Source: Selaginella moellendorffii (taxonomy: Eukaryota > Streptophyta > Lycopodiopsida > Selaginellales > Selaginellaceae). Taken from it: 64,000 nucleotides of DNA. Of this stretch, positions 1-11,514 are shown piece by piece. A program made the translations under genes and the position numbers. The notes under the pieces were generated by a model. That model did not search any database. It saw only the letters and a program-made list of their open reading frames with translations, and was not told the DNA's origin. Numbering within the stretch: position 1 is the stretch's first letter; each line of letters starts with the position of its first letter. The stretch is taken from assembly GCF_000143415.4 (NCBI RefSeq), contig NW_003314311.1:1029062-1093061 (forward strand), written 5' to 3'.

Positions 1-1345
1 AGAAACATTATAACCTTGTCATCAGGGGACAAAGATTGAATAAGTTGTGTCAAGGGAGTTGTGTAGTTCTCCAATGTTCCAACAGTTGTAGCATTTTGAC
101 TATTAATTCCAGCACTAGTGAGATCAATTGAATCCACATAGTGGCCCATTTGCCTGAGTCGGGAGGATACCTTATACCAGCACCATGCACCATGTCCAGC
201 TCCATGGACAAGAACAAAGTGAACACTCTTTCTATAGCACTCACAACATACTACTAGGATGAGAAGAGCTATTAGAAAATAGGAAAGTCTCATTGATTTA
301 ACAAAGAATTCCAGTAAGATAAAATTCTTTAAATAATATAATGCTACCAATAATTCAAGATTGTAATCAAATCCTACATTAGGTGATATATCAAATTCTA
401 CCATACTGGTTTGAAATATATGCATGTGTACTTAATTGCTTAATTGTTGTAAGATTTGCTCACATATTTGATTTTTCTTTGTTCTTCACCAAAAATTTGG
501 CTGCTACACCAATACACAACGCATTATTTAGACAGTAGTGTAATTTTTGCCGAGCAAGTAATAGGTCAACACATAAGCAGAACCATTCAACGAATCCAAG
601 CCCAAGACGTTTTGACCCACAAAACTTCCTCGCCTCTCATCACAGTGACTCCTACACAGTCTAAATTCCCGGCCGCAAATGGCACGGTGGCTATGAGTTC
701 TTCAGCCTTGTTCAAGTAACCAGCTCGGCTTAACAATCCCAGCAAGCAGATATAATGCTGCTGCTTGTGGGCCATTTCAAAATCAAAGTGAATCGATCGA
801 AACAAACTTCTTCCATGGAACACCTCTCCTTTGTGTGACCATGCCAGGAGAACACACCAAAATGTGACATCGTCCAGTGTTTCCACAAGGTTCATCTGGT
901 AAAGGAGCTCCTTGACTCTACATTTTGTGCGAAGCCACCAATAATCGAGTTCTAAAGGATTACATCTTGGCTTAGCAAGCCTTGAAATGTTCTTTTGGCT
1001 CTATCCAGATGACCATTTTTGGCATATGCAGTACTAAGAAAGGCAGTCTATGAGATTTTTCGCTTCCTCTGAGATATCCATGTTGTGCACATTATATTGC
1101 AAGAACTAAGGTCTTTTTCTTGCATAGAATCAAATAGACACTTAACTTCGGCTTGGGCATAGCATCACATTCGACGAAATTATAGAATATTCTCCCATCT
1201 GAGCTTACTGTGTTTAAGATACCAATCTTGGGCATTCTCTCAAAGAACTCCTTTGTTTTCTCCACTTGGCCTTGTTGAGCAAATGCCGCAATCATCGTTT
1301 GGCATAGAATATTCTTTTGGCATCTTTAGAATGTCCCGATCGCCC
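1..1345. repeat. Tandem duplication, left unit
   Basis: Bases 1-1345 match 2401-3720 in the same orientation, at an offset of about 2.4 kb that shrinks through small deletions. Both units carry MES exon 1 followed by a PPR pseudogene. A shared noncoding spacer contains the same taggtgatatatca string. Confidence 0.8.
15..293 (-). CDS. Methylesterase (MES)-type alpha/beta hydrolase, exon 1; rest beyond window edge
   Basis: This exon encodes the N-terminus of a plant methylesterase/hydroxynitrile-lyase-like alpha/beta hydrolase. Such enzymes hydrolyse small methyl esters of hormones such as salicylate, jasmonate or IAA. The ATG at 293 starts a hydrophobic leader (MRLSYFLIALLILVVCC), which is followed by the family hallmark FVLVHGAGHGAWCWYKV and then a GTLENYTTPL-type stretch. 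The frame is open for 93 codons and ends at a good donor (AAG|GTTATA) at 14/15, so exons 2 and 3, with the GHSLG serine, lie left of the window. The leader suggests secretion or ER entry, which is unusual because most MES proteins are cytosolic or plastidial. Substrate unknown. It is the less damaged partner of the copy at 1.8-2.7 kb. Confidence 0.7.
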
Positions 1346-1675
1346 GTTCCTCCGTTCCTGGTATCAAATTGCTCTTTAGCTTCCTGGAGATTCCATCCAG
1401 GACAGATCGCGCTCGGCATCGCATCGAACAGCGATTTTGTGCGCGCCAGCCGCCCGCCACGCGGGTATCAGCACGAAATCGATCGAAGAGCTCCTGGGCC
1501 TCGTCCAAGAGCCCCAATCGCGTCAGTGCATTGAGCAGCAGCGTCCAGGAGATAAGATCCCTCTCGGGCATCGAACCGAAGAATTGCTTCGCATCGTGGC
1601 TGCTAGCATCACATTCATCGCTACGAGCTTCCATTCCTCCATGGAGTTGTAGATCGCCCAGGCGTACCACCTAGG
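545..1675 (-). pseudogene. PPR pseudogene A, degraded copy of the 33.5-kb PPR gene
   Basis: Minus-strand pieces match the intact PPR protein at 33525-35408 in order. The N-terminal S-type repeats lie near 1326-1670 (HDAKQFFGSMPERDLISWTLL and LLDEAQELFDRF), and middle and C-terminal pieces lie at 587-1295 (LLSRAGYLNKAEELI). Deletions and frameshifts separate them and no continuous frame remains. The C-terminal end aligns at about 545. The N-terminus is cut off at about 1675, where the next MES copy begins. It is part of a tandem duplication with the copy at 2965-4290. Confidence 0.8.
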
Positions 1676-1809
1676 ACAAGCAGCTTAAACCTAAATAGTG
1701 TTTTTTAGAGTGCGCCATGAAGGCTACATTACTGTGTGAGCAACAACAATATGGTGTTGCAAATGAAAATATTAGTATGAGCTTGCATGTCCGCCTATTA
1801 GGTAATGCT

Positions 1810-2665
1810 TTGTTAATCCTTTGACAATTTTTAAAAGTTGGCATGCTTTGTAAAGAATGGCGAGTGATCTGAGTCAATACTAAGCACTTCTTTAGGTGGA
1901 GTCCTGATGATATGATCTTCTTGATTTGCACTAAGGAATAATTTGTCCTTGCTCAATGTTTTGATAAAGTAACGAGGAATAGTGCCATAATGAGTGCTTG
2001 TAAAATTCACAGTGCCATCAAATATAGGAGATGGCTTCAGAAAAGATTTAGCCAGCTCCACATTCTATGCAACAAATACATATAAAATCAATTCATATTT
2101 AACAATGTTTTACCTCTAGCAGGGAAATATTGTAGAAGTACTTTTGAACTTGATCCAGCTTGAAAAAACCTGCTGCTGTTGAGCCATGGAGAAAAATTAT
2201 AAAGAAAACTCCAAGCTTATGAAAAATTGGCACCACCCTCTGGGCCCAAAGGTAGCATCACAGCTGCTAAATAAACCCCAGCCATGATCTTCTCAGGGAA
2301 CTTCTCCAATATATAAGTAACACTCAGTCTCCCCAAACTGTGCCCAACTAGCACAACCTGAAGTTTTTCAGAAACAATATCACATCAAACAACAGAATCC
2401 AAAAACATTATAACATTGTCATCAGGGGACAAAGATTGAATAGGTTGTGTCAAGGGAGTTGTGTAGTTCTCCAATGTTCCAACAGTTGTAGCATCTGGAC
2501 TGTTAATTCCAGCACTAGCGGGATTAATATAGTGGCCCATTTGCCTGAGTCGGGAGGATACCTTATACCAGCACCATGGACAAGAACAAAGTGAACACTC
2601 TTTCTATAGCACTCACAACATACTACTAGGATGAGAAGAGCTATTAGAAAATAGGAAAGTCTCAT
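1810..2665 (-). pseudogene. MES-type alpha/beta hydrolase pseudogene, three exons visible
   Basis: This is the second tandem copy of the MES gene, read on the minus strand. Exon 1 starts at 2665 with the same MRLSYFLIALL leader and reaches VHFVLVHGAG. A 19-base deletion between two CATGG repeats then removes HGAWCW and shifts the frame. Exon 2, from 2357 after a CAG acceptor, encodes VVLVGHSLGRLSVTYILEKF, so the G-x-S-x-G nucleophile elbow is preserved but the following glycine is arginine; it stops early near 2220. Exon 3, about 1810-2060, keeps PPKEVLSIDSDHSPFF, which carries the catalytic histidine. The frameshift makes a working product unlikely. Exon limits for exon 3 are approximate. 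Confidence 0.75.
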
Positions 2666-3720
2666 TGTTTTAACAAAGAATCCCATTAGGATAAAATTTG
2701 TTAAATGTTTCAAGATTGTAATAAATCCTACATTAGGTGATATATCACTGAATTTTCTGACATAATCTACCATACTGGTGTTGAAATATATGCATGTATA
2801 CTTAATTGCTTAATTGCTGTAAGATTTTTATTAGTTAGATGTGCTCACATATTTGATGTTTCTTTGTTCTTCACCAAAACTCTGGCTGCTACATCAATAC
2901 ATAACGCATTTATTAGATGGTAGTGTAATTTTTCTAGTGCAAGTAATATGTCAACACATAAGCAGAACCATTCAACGAATCCAAGCCCAATCCTCACTTC
3001 TCATCCCAGTGACTCCTACACAGTCTAAATTCTCGGCCGCAAATGGCATGGTGGTTAGGAGTTCTTCAGCCTTGCTCAAGTAACCAGCTCGGCTTAACAA
3101 TCCCAGCAAGCAGATATAAATGTTGCTTCTTGTGGGCCATTTCAAAATCAAAGTGAATCGATCAAAACAAGCTTCTTCCATGGAACACCTCTCCTTTGTG
3201 TGACCATGCCAGGAGAACACACCAAAATGTGACATCGTCCAGTGTTTCCACAAGGTTCATCTGGTAAAGGAGCTCCTTGACTCTACATTTTGTGCGAAGC
3301 CACCAATAATCGAGTTCTAAAGGATTACATCTTGGCTTAGCAAGCCTTGAAATGTTCTTTTGGCTCTATCCAGATGACCTTTTCTGGCATATGCAGTACT
3401 AAGCAAGGCAGTCTATGAGATTTCTCGCTTCCTCTGAGATATTTATATTGTAAGAACTAAGGTCTTTGAATCAAATAGACACTTAACTTTTTCCAAATGC
3501 CCTACCATCACATTCGACGAAATTATAGAATATTCTTCCATCTGATCAAAGATAAGCTTACTGTGTTTAAGATACCTGTTTTGTGCGACGTACAAGTTAA
3601 TCTTGGGCATTCTCTCAAAGAACTCCTTTGTTTTCTCCACTTGGCCTTGTTGAGCCGCGCATAGAATATTCTTTTGGCATTTTTAGAATGTCCCGATCGC
3701 CCGTTCCTGGAATCAAACTG
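2401..3720. repeat. Tandem duplication, right unit
   Basis: Direct repeat of 1-1345, carrying MES exon 1 and its 5' flank plus a PPR pseudogene. Small indels are scattered through it. Confidence 0.8.
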
Positions 3721-4290
3721 CTAGCTTCCTCGAGATTTGGGCGAGGTTCATCAAATTCACGCCCAGATCCGTCACGATGGCCTCGAAGTCGATCCCTACA
3801 CCTGCAATGTGATGATCCAGGCGCATGGGCGATGCGGCAGCTCGATTGATCTTCGATGCGATGCAGAGAAGGGAGAAATTCTCCTGGGACTCGATCCTCA
3901 CGGCCTACACCCGCAATGGCACCTGGAAGACGCCTGGGCGATCTACAACTCCATGGAGGAATGGAAGCTCGTAGCGATGAATGCGATGCTAGCAGCCACG
4001 ATGCGAAGCAATTCTTCGGTTCGATGCCCGAGAGGGATCTTATCTCCTGGACGCTGCTGCTCAATGCACTGACGCGATTGGGGCTCTTGGACGAGGCCCA
4101 GGAGCTCTTCGATCGATTTCGTGCTGATACCCGCGTGGCGGGCGGCTAGCACGCACAAAATTGCTGTTCGATGCGATGCCGAGCGCGATCTCGTGTCCTG
4201 GATGCCCATTCGGGGGGGAATTGCAAGACCTAAAGCCGCTGGATCCCATGAACGACGGTTGAATATGCCTAGAAGATTCTCTCGGGCATA
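2965..4290 (-). pseudogene. PPR pseudogene B with an internal inversion
   Basis: The C-terminal half (2972-3640) reads on the minus strand like pseudogene A. From about 3720 to 4205 the PPR sense strand flips to plus: 3737-4149 encodes HQIHAQIRHDGLEVDPYTC and HDAKQFFGSMPERDLISWT. At about 4210-4290 it flips back to minus, where the original start and 5' flank remain (the CCCATGAACGACGG stretch and TTTTAGGGTT motif of the intact gene at 35.4 kb). The simplest reading is one ~490-bp inversion inside an already duplicated gene. Confidence 0.75.
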
Positions 4291-4335
4291 TACAAAATTT
4301 TAGGGTTGGAAGGAATCAAGCTCCAAGATTTCGTT

Positions 4336-4400
4336 GCCGGAGAAGAGAAGTCGCGTACGGATGAGAAGAGCGCGCCAATCGATGATCACGATTAAAAGGA
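4336..4400 (+). repeat. Short direct repeat upstream of F-box copy 1
   Basis: A ~65-bp block with GAGAAGTCGCGTACGGA and CCAATCGATGATCACGA recurs at 15388-15455 in the same orientation. The F-box genes beside the two blocks are inverted relative to each other. Confidence 0.7.
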
Positions 4401-4479
4401 AAGCATGGAGGAGGCATCAAAGTTCTTGGAGCGTCGCGGCATTGAGGAATTTGCGAGATCCAACCACTCGCTGCGTGAA

Positions 4480-6411
4480 GAACTGGAGCGTTCTCACGAA
4501 GAATATCGCACGCTTGGTTTCATTCCTCCTCCTCGAGGAGGCAAACTCCGTCTTCTAGGGTTTGGATGTGGAGGCGGCGCTGTTGTGACGATGTTCCGGA
4601 TGAGCTGCTCATCCGGATCATGTCCCTCCTCCCCTCCTCCCGCGACTTGCATTCCTCTTCCCTGGTAAGCAAGAGGTGGGCGCGACTGGCACGCCTCGTC
4701 ACGCATCTTTGCCTCGACTCGAGCAGTCCTGGCGTGGAGCAAGGCCTCGCGCGCTGGTTTGGTCATCACAACAGCCTCCGCCAGCTATCGATCCAGAGCT
4801 TCTTCCAGCACCAGCCGGACTGCAGCTCCACTCGCTGGCTGCACCAGGTCGGGAAAAGTCTCCACTCGTTGAGCATCTCGAGCACCAGCTCGCAGCACAA
4901 GTTCGATGGCTTCTGGTCCAACGTCTCGGCCTGCCAGGAGCTCCGCTGCCTCCACGTCCATGGCAAGCAACTCGCCAAGCTGGGCGATGCAACTTTGCCT
5001 TCACCGCTGCTGCCCAATCTCCTCTTCCTCACCCTCCGCACAAGGGTGGACGTGACTTCCCTTCAGCAGCTGCTCGACCTCTGCCCCTCGCTCCTTGTGG
5101 TGCGCATGAACGGGCTATTGGTGAGATCCCCGGGTATGTAAAAGCCATAGCTTCATATGTTTGCCCAGTCTCGGCATTTGTTCCAAGCTCGATCCTGATT
5201 CTCGTGAGTGTGGTTCATGCAGGGACCTACGTGCTCAAGAGCCGCACTCTTGTCAGCTGCCAGTCCGAAGGCTACTTTGATGGCGGCCTGGACAACGTCA
5301 CCATTGTCCTCGACGCGCCGAAGCTCCGGTGGATGTTCCTTGTCGCCCCGCGCATCGTGCTACTGCCTGCTACGTGCAACATAGACTGGATCCGGATGAC
5401 TGGAATCATGGGTGGAATCCAGGGGCTGCGCTACTCGAGGCTCACCAAGCTTGCGTTCATCAACCCGTTCTACAGCTCCGCCCAAGTTATGGACAAGGTG
5501 GCGAGGTACTTCGCTTGCAGGAAGTCGAGCCTACGCGGGATCAAGACGTTCTGCTATTCCGTTTTTGACGATGGCATTCCACTGTTTTCTATCGATCTTG
5601 CTGCATTGCTGGAGCCTTTCCAGGGCCTTGAGATGTTCATCGTCAGTTTCAAGAGCATCAAGGTTAGTGTTTTGGTAATTATTCTCTTCTCCTAGTGATT
5701 TGTGTGTGCGTGGTGACTGAATGCAGTTGCTCAACGTTGCAAACTGCACCACCCCCTTGACAGTCATTGTGGAGTACTTCTGCGTCACGCACGTCTGGGA
5801 AAGTGAAGGTCCCGAACTGGAGGTCATCCGCGAGCTGCTGAGGAGAAGCAGCGACACCACTCTGGAGTTGAGGGGCTTCTACATTAGAGAGGATGTGAAC
5901 CCCGAGATCCCTCCGTTGCTTCAGAAGCTTCCAAAGGAATTCCCAGGACGCGTCAAGCTGCCACCCCTGCAGCTTGTGCCCCGCCCCACCTGCGGCATTC
6001 TGTGGCGGTCCTGGCAAACAAGTGTTGCCATGGAAGATCCCTACACTGGATTCAGCAACCACTGGTGCAACTTAGTGTACGGGTGGCAGTCCGAAAGGCC
6101 ATGCGCGTGGGAGTAGCAGTCGCTCCTCAAGACGATGGCAACAATTTTGAGATGCAAGGTATTCCAAGTACATTTACAATCCTTCTTAAGATCACCTTTC
6201 CAGGTGAGAGTGCTGTCTCGGACATGGAAAAATGTCCCATTGGTGTAACTCTGACGTCCTGATTTATTGCTCGTCCTCTTCTCGAGGCAAACTGAAAGCA
6301 CAATTCATGGCAGTTTTACTTGCAGACTTTGCAGACCTTCACTACAGGCACTTGAAGCTACCTCTGCCTCCTGGAAAACAACATCCTAGTGCGGAGAGGC
6401 AAGCGCTTGAT
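4480..6411 (+). repeat. Inverted repeat arm 1 (F-box/LRR gene)
   Basis: This segment is the reverse complement of 13376-15340. It covers about 80 bp upstream of the F-box start, all three exons, both introns and about 300 bp of 3' flank. The two encoded proteins differ at 14 of 465 positions by my count. Similarity stops sharply after 6411. Confidence 0.9.
4566..6116 (+). CDS. F-box/LRR protein, copy 1 (three exons, 465 aa)
   Basis: Putative substrate receptor of an SCF (Skp1-Cullin-F-box) ubiquitin ligase. Exons are 4566-5133, 5223-5662 and 5727-6116; introns of 89 bp (GTATGT...GCAG) and 64 bp (GTTAGT...GCAG) keep the frame. The F-box is at residues 5-47 (DDVPDELLIRIMSLLPSSRD, then LVSKRW). 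Degenerate leucine-rich segments follow (LHSLSIS, LRCLHVHG, LPNLLFLTLR, LTKLAF). The start is the MWRRRCC methionine, shared with copy 2 and placed right after a CTAGGGTTT telo-box-like motif. Skp1 binding is inferred from the family and the target is unknown. The gene is intact and lies 0.3 kb after PPR debris. Confidence 0.85.
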
Positions 6412-6479
6412 CAACTGAGGTAATGGTTTCAACTCTAATGACACGGCTTACCTGACGTGTACTTATTCCCAGGAATCGT

Positions 6480-7010
6480 CATCTTGTAATCAAAGAACAT
6501 TTCAGTCTTTCAAAGCACTTGCACACTGCGCTGAAGCTACGTTGCTGCAGTGAAGGCTTGCAGAAGTCTGCATCAAAAGAGGAGGCTGTGCGACTTTCGG
6601 GCAAAAGGAGAAGCAAAAGATCGCTGACTGGAGAGGATAATGCACGCCGAAGCTGCTAAATGTGGTCTCAATTGGGAGTCCGTCGCCGCAAACACGCTGG
6701 TGGATTTCTTACGCTGAAAGCAGTGAAGGCAAGGTGGCCTTGGATCTCTTCGAGGACATGCAACGTTGAGGCTGTGCACCTTCCTCGCTGCTGTGAAGGC
6801 GTGTAGCTGCGTGGTGGCTGTCGAGTACGTCGTCGCGGGTATCTACACGGGTTTTGCTGTTCTGGCCAACTGGACGACGCTCAGCTCTTCATTGACACAC
6901 TTTGGACTTCGATGATATCTGGATACACTTCGCAAGGGACGCAAAGGATGCCTTCGTCCTTTCCAGAAGATGCGATGCAAAGGTTTGCAACAAAATGCGG
7001 TCACTTTTAC
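6480..7010 (+). pseudogene. PPR pseudogene fragments (unrelated to the SS-type gene)
   Basis: Broken plus-strand frames show PPR signatures: HAEAAKCGLNWESVAANTLVDF near 6640, TFLAAVKACS near 6780 and WTSMISGYTSQG near 6900. These resemble L- and P-type motifs of a PLS-class PPR. Stops and shifts lie between them. Confidence 0.5.
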
Positions 7011-7735
7011 TTGTTACTGATGGTTGGGATATCTTGGCCAGAGCAAACGAACTAGACGCACGGCTCCAGCTTCGTATCACGCAGCTCATTTCCATCTCCA
7101 AAAGCGCATCACGGACTCAGTGACATGGAGGACAGTTTAAAGCTCTTGCCGGAAGTGAAAGAACGTAGAGAAAGGAAAGAGCTCGCGTTTGGGACCCTGG
7201 TTAAGCTGGACGTTCCAGGATTTGAAATTCCTAACAACGCCAGCAGTAGCATCTACGGCAGCCAGGGAATGTGGGAGAGGAGCAGAGCTCGGGCGTGGAA
7301 GAAGTTTGAGGCGGCACAGGGCTCTCTTTGTTGTGGATGTCGCTCTTCTCAGTGAGTTTCATAGGTTTCTCTTTGAGCTTTAGCTGCTGCAGAGAAGAAT
7401 TATCTACAGAAGGACGAGAGTTCCAGACGCCAACAGTACAACGAGATCACTTGCGCCCCAGGGATGACGATGAAAATGACCAAGAATTTGAGGGTTTGCG
7501 GAGCTCCTTGAGAGAGAGAGAGAGCAGCGGTCTATAGACGCTAGGCGCCGCCACTTTTTTTATACGAGTTCTTGTTTTTTTTAAAAGGTAGTCGTAGCTC
7601 TCCAAAGTGTATGAGTTTGAGAAACGTCGAAGTGGAAGGGGCCCAAGAATTCGACAGTGAGATTAATATAAGCAATAAAAAACTTATAAAAAAAATGTCT
7701 CAGTATATGCCCCAAGAGAATCTTCCACGCATATT
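7011..7735. other. No recognised gene
   Basis: Short plus-strand frames exist at 7125-7355 and 7328-7537, but I recognise no family and see no splice structure. A GA-repeat lies near 7510. Confidence 0.4.
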
Positions 7736-7739
7736 CAAA

Positions 7740-9375
7740 TGATCCAGCGGCTTAGGTCTTGCAATTCCCTCCTGGACACCTCCAATGTGATGATTCAGGC
7801 CTATGGGCGATGCAGCGCGCCCAGCAAGCCCGATTGATCTTCGATGCGATGAAGAGCAGGGACAAATTCTCCTGGGACGCGATCCTCACGGCCTACCCCG
7901 CAATGGAAGCTGGGCGATCTACAACGCAATGGAGGAATGGGGCTCTTTGCGATGAATGCGATGCTGGGAGCCGTCGATCGGCAGCATCCACGATGCCAAG
8001 CAGTTCTTCGATAGGGACCTTGTCTCCTGGACGCTGCTGCTCAGCGCCCTGACGCGATTGGGGCTCTTGGACGAGGCCCAGGAGCTCTTCGATCCGAGAC
8101 TGATCTAGTGGCGTGGACGACGGTGTTGATTTGGCACGCGCGTTGTGGGCGGCTAGCGCGCGCAAAATCGCTGTTCGATGCGATGCCGGAGCGCGATCTC
8201 ACCTCCTGGACTGCGTTGTTTTGGGCATTTGCCCAGGCGGGGAATCTCCAGGAAGCCAAAGAGCTATTTGATTCCATCCCGGCGTGGACGGCCATGATTC
8301 TGCGTACGGCCAGAATGGCCACTTGATGGATGCCATTCCGGAACGGAACATCTACACGTGGACGGATGATAACAGGCATCTAATGGAATCTTGTGTCGTA
8401 AGGATGCCGAAAGAATATTCTATGCTATGAAAGAAACCAACACGTACACGTGGACGGCAATGATTGCGGCATTTGCCCAACACGGCCGCTCTTTGAGAGG
8501 ATTAACTTGAACGCTAACCTCATTGTTGTCACCTTACGCACAAAACGGGTGTCTTAAACACAGTAAGCTTATCTTTGATCAGATAGAAGAACATTCCATA
8601 ATTTCGTGGAATGTGATGCTACGCCCAAGTTGGGCATTTGGAGGCATTGAAGTGCCTATTTGATTCTATGCAAGAAAAAGACCTAAGTTCTTACAATATA
8701 ATGCTGTCAAGCTTTGCACAACATGGTTACCTTAAAGAAGCGAAACTAATTTTTGATAGAATGGAAATCAGAAATCTAATATCATGGACTGCCTTGCTTA
8801 CTGCATACGCCAAAAACGGTCATCTGGATCGAGCCAAAAGGGCTTGCTAAGCCAAGATGTAATCCTTTGGAACTCGATTATTGGTGGCTTCGCACAAAAC
8901 GTAGAGTCAAGGGATGCGATCCAGCTCTTTTGCGAGATGAACCTTGTGGAAACACCGGATGAAGTCACATTTTTGTGTGTACTCCTGGCGTGGTCACACA
9001 AAGAAGAGGTGTTCTCTGGAAGAAACTTGTTTCGATCGATTCACTTTGATTTTGAAATGGCCCACACCTGTAAGAGTCATAGGGACGAGAAGCGAGGAAG
9101 TTTTGCGAGTCAAAACGTCTTGGGCTTGGACCCATCGAATGCTTCCACTTATGTTTTGCTAGCAAATCTGTATACAGCAAAAGAGAGAAAGAAAATTCCG
9201 CATGTCATGTCGTGAATGACTGCAACGTTGGCAGCTCTAGTAGCAGAGCTGCAGCATGATAGTGATGCATAGCATAACCTTTTTCATGTGTAGTGCAAGT
9301 TTATAACACAAAACGGGGCGTACACTGGTCACCTTGACATCTTCAAGCTATTACATTCTCTAGAACAATGCATTT
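7740..9375 (+). pseudogene. PPR pseudogene C, inverted copy of the 33.5-kb PPR gene
   Basis: The plus strand carries most of the intact PPR gene in order, from the leader (IQRLRSCNS, about 7742) to the ending KERKKIPHVMS at 9215. Clear stretches include TLLAYAKNGHLDRAK-like and FAQNVESRDAIQLF sequences (8638-9215). Several deletions break the frame between 7800 and 8640. Homology continues into the 3' flank: 9300-9375 matches 33410-33490 inverted (AAAACGGGGCGTACACTGGT), so genomic DNA rather than a processed transcript was copied. Confidence 0.85.
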
Positions 9376-9880
9376 TTTAAATAGAAATCAGGGTGAAAGT
9401 CAAAGAAGTGAGGTAGTAGTTTAATATTACATTATAACAATATCATTTAAACAACAGTTTCTAATGATAAAAAAATTGCTGTGTGTTGTGTTGTTGGTTT
9501 GCTTTTGTTTTAAAATAATTTTTATTATGATATATAATTTGTTATGATCTGCGGTGCTATTCCTGCTTTTGTATATATTATATCTTTTATCCATATATGA
9601 TCTATTAGTTTTTTATTACGTGTATTGCCTTTTATTATTTGTATGTGTCCTTCTTTCTCCATTATTGTTTGAAGTTGATATTCAATATTGAAATCTCCTG
9701 TAATTATTACTGGTTTTTTATATTTATTTTCTGTATATATTTTTGTAGTTGTTTTATGAATATTTGTATATTTTTCTCATGTTTTCTATGTAAATTTATT
9801 ACCTGTATTTTTTTTCTTGTGATATATATGACATTCTATTTTTAAATGTTCTAATTTTTCTGATTTATAGTTATTTGTAT
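9376..9880. other. AT-rich intergenic, nothing seen
   Basis: Low-complexity T-rich sequence. The 9639-9845 frame translates to a Phe/Ile/Tyr/Cys-rich string typical of random AT-rich DNA. Confidence 0.6.
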
Positions 9881-9881
9881 G

Positions 9882-10290
9882 TGTGAGGTCCAAGTGTATG
9901 GCTATAATGCCATATATTAATATTAGCATAGTGAGATTTTGATAACCGATAAATCAATTTAAATCCGAATTACTTGCTTTTATATATAAGCTAGGGTTTT
10001 TGGGCTAATAGATATGTATATTTTTATATTTTATTTCCATATTCCATGCACTCAAGAGGCAGTATTAATTGCTAAAGGAGTGCTTGGTTTTGGGATTTTG
10101 ATTTAGATGTAGCTTTTACATTGTTTAAATTTCCTTTTCCTTATAGTTTTTTCCATTTTTTCTCTTTTCTTTTTTCTTTTTTTTTCATCTTCATATCAAA
10201 GTAGTAGCCTCCTCCTCTTTTGACTTTGGAGCAATAGTTAATACAGTTGCTAAATATTATTCAGTTGCAGTTGAACAATCAAACTTAAAG
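9882..10290 (+). mobile_element. Ty3/gypsy fragment: LTR plus leader and start of gag
   Basis: Bases 9882-10054 are the reverse complement of the LTRs at 24507-24674 and 29116-29291, starting TGTGAG and ending ...CATGCACTCA. The T-rich leader and the first gag codons (near 10230-10290, matching 28800-28870 inverted) follow. It is the only element remnant here with plus-strand polarity. No 3' half is present. Confidence 0.65.
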
Positions 10291-10398
10291 TAGTGAGTTT
10301 TCTTTGTTCTAACATCAAAAAGAGATGGTTGATAGACAAATTCTCAAATTTCTTAGGTTTATTTTGTAAAGAATTGAGTGTAAAATTTGTGACTCCTT

Positions 10399-11511
10399 TT
10401 GCATGTCAGAGCTAAAAGTTTGTCCAAGGACATGATCAAGGAAAATTCACAAGGCTTAGAGATATATTACAATCATAGCATACCCAATACAAAGAAAACT
10501 GAATTATTCAAGTATAAGTATGATTCAATGGAGTTTCTTTTCTTTGCTGCAACAAGCTACATGAATGCCAACAATGAGTACCATGAAGTTCTATTGCTAA
10601 TGGTACGCATTTTAGATCCTCTCCACTAGTTCTTTTGTATTGTTCTTACATTGTTTGGCTAGGGAATTTTAGGTTGCTATGCAATGCACCCAATTAGTAG
10701 GAATCTTATGAGTTGTTGTTGTGGCTGTTGTGGATTGTTGGTTTGTGTGTTTTGAAATCTAGGAATTGTTAAGAGAAGCACTGCTTTAAAGTTACACTAA
10801 TAGATATTTTTATTATATAAAAAGCAATTGAAACTTACTTGAAGTTACCTTCATATATGTAGAACAAAATGGACAATAATATTTGTCTCATTCAATAGAA
10901 AAAACCATGTTGAAGACAGATACATAGCAATCTTTTCTAAGAATTCCATAGCAAATTTGACCATAGACCCTTCATCCAAATTATAAATTTTATCCACCAT
11001 TTTATTATGCACTATAACTCTATATTTCATCATGTCATTTGATATAATAAAACCAGTTATTGTAGCTGATTTACAAGGGATGGAACACCCTTTACACTTT
11101 GCACAAACAATAAAACCATTTTCTCTCTCCTCTAACATTGTAAAAGAGCAAAATGAGCAAAAATTTTCAGCTTGAGTAAAGCTTTGTTGATTGTTAGGGA
11201 TGAAATATCCAGTGATTTAGCAACACTTGGAAGTTGATTTAAATGCAATTCAAAGGCTCAATGAAGTTTATAAAATACATTGCAGCCTCACTTCTAAAGA
11301 CAAGGTAATGTAAATTAATTATATTTCCTTTGAAATTTAAGCTTTCAATTATACAGATTAGTTGATACATTCATGCTTTTTATAATATTAAAATATAAAA
11401 ACTTTGGCATGTATCTAGCATATAGATCTGCTACAATATGATGATATTGCTCTTCATGCTCTAGATGTATATGGAGTTGTGAACAATATCTTAAAAATGG
11501 AAAACTAAATA
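10399..11511 (+). other. Unassigned possible multi-exon remnant
   Basis: Three plus-strand pieces look protein-like: 10399-10600 (YDSMEFLFFAATSYMNANN), about 11220-11306 ending at a GT donor (HLEVDLNAIQRLNEVYKIH), and 11428-11510 after an AG acceptor (DIALHALDVYGVVNNILKMEN, then stop). They could be exons of one AT-rich gene or a remnant. No family is assigned. Confidence 0.2.
10851..11175 (-). other. Cys-rich unassigned ORF
   Basis: The minus frame reads NFCSFCSF, then IVCAKCKGCSIPC, then MMKYRVIVHNKMVDKIYNL. Paired cysteines followed by a YRV-type strand recall OB-fold proteins with an inserted zinc ribbon, such as RPA1 C-terminal domains, but the similarity is weak. It overlaps the putative intron of the plus-strand remnant. 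Confidence 0.2.
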
Positions 11512-11514
11512 GGA

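Noticed and set aside
3615-4064. 149-aa minus ORF across the PPR pseudogene B inversion
   Set aside because: It is a chance open frame through inverted PPR sense sequence; its translation is the antisense of PPR repeats.
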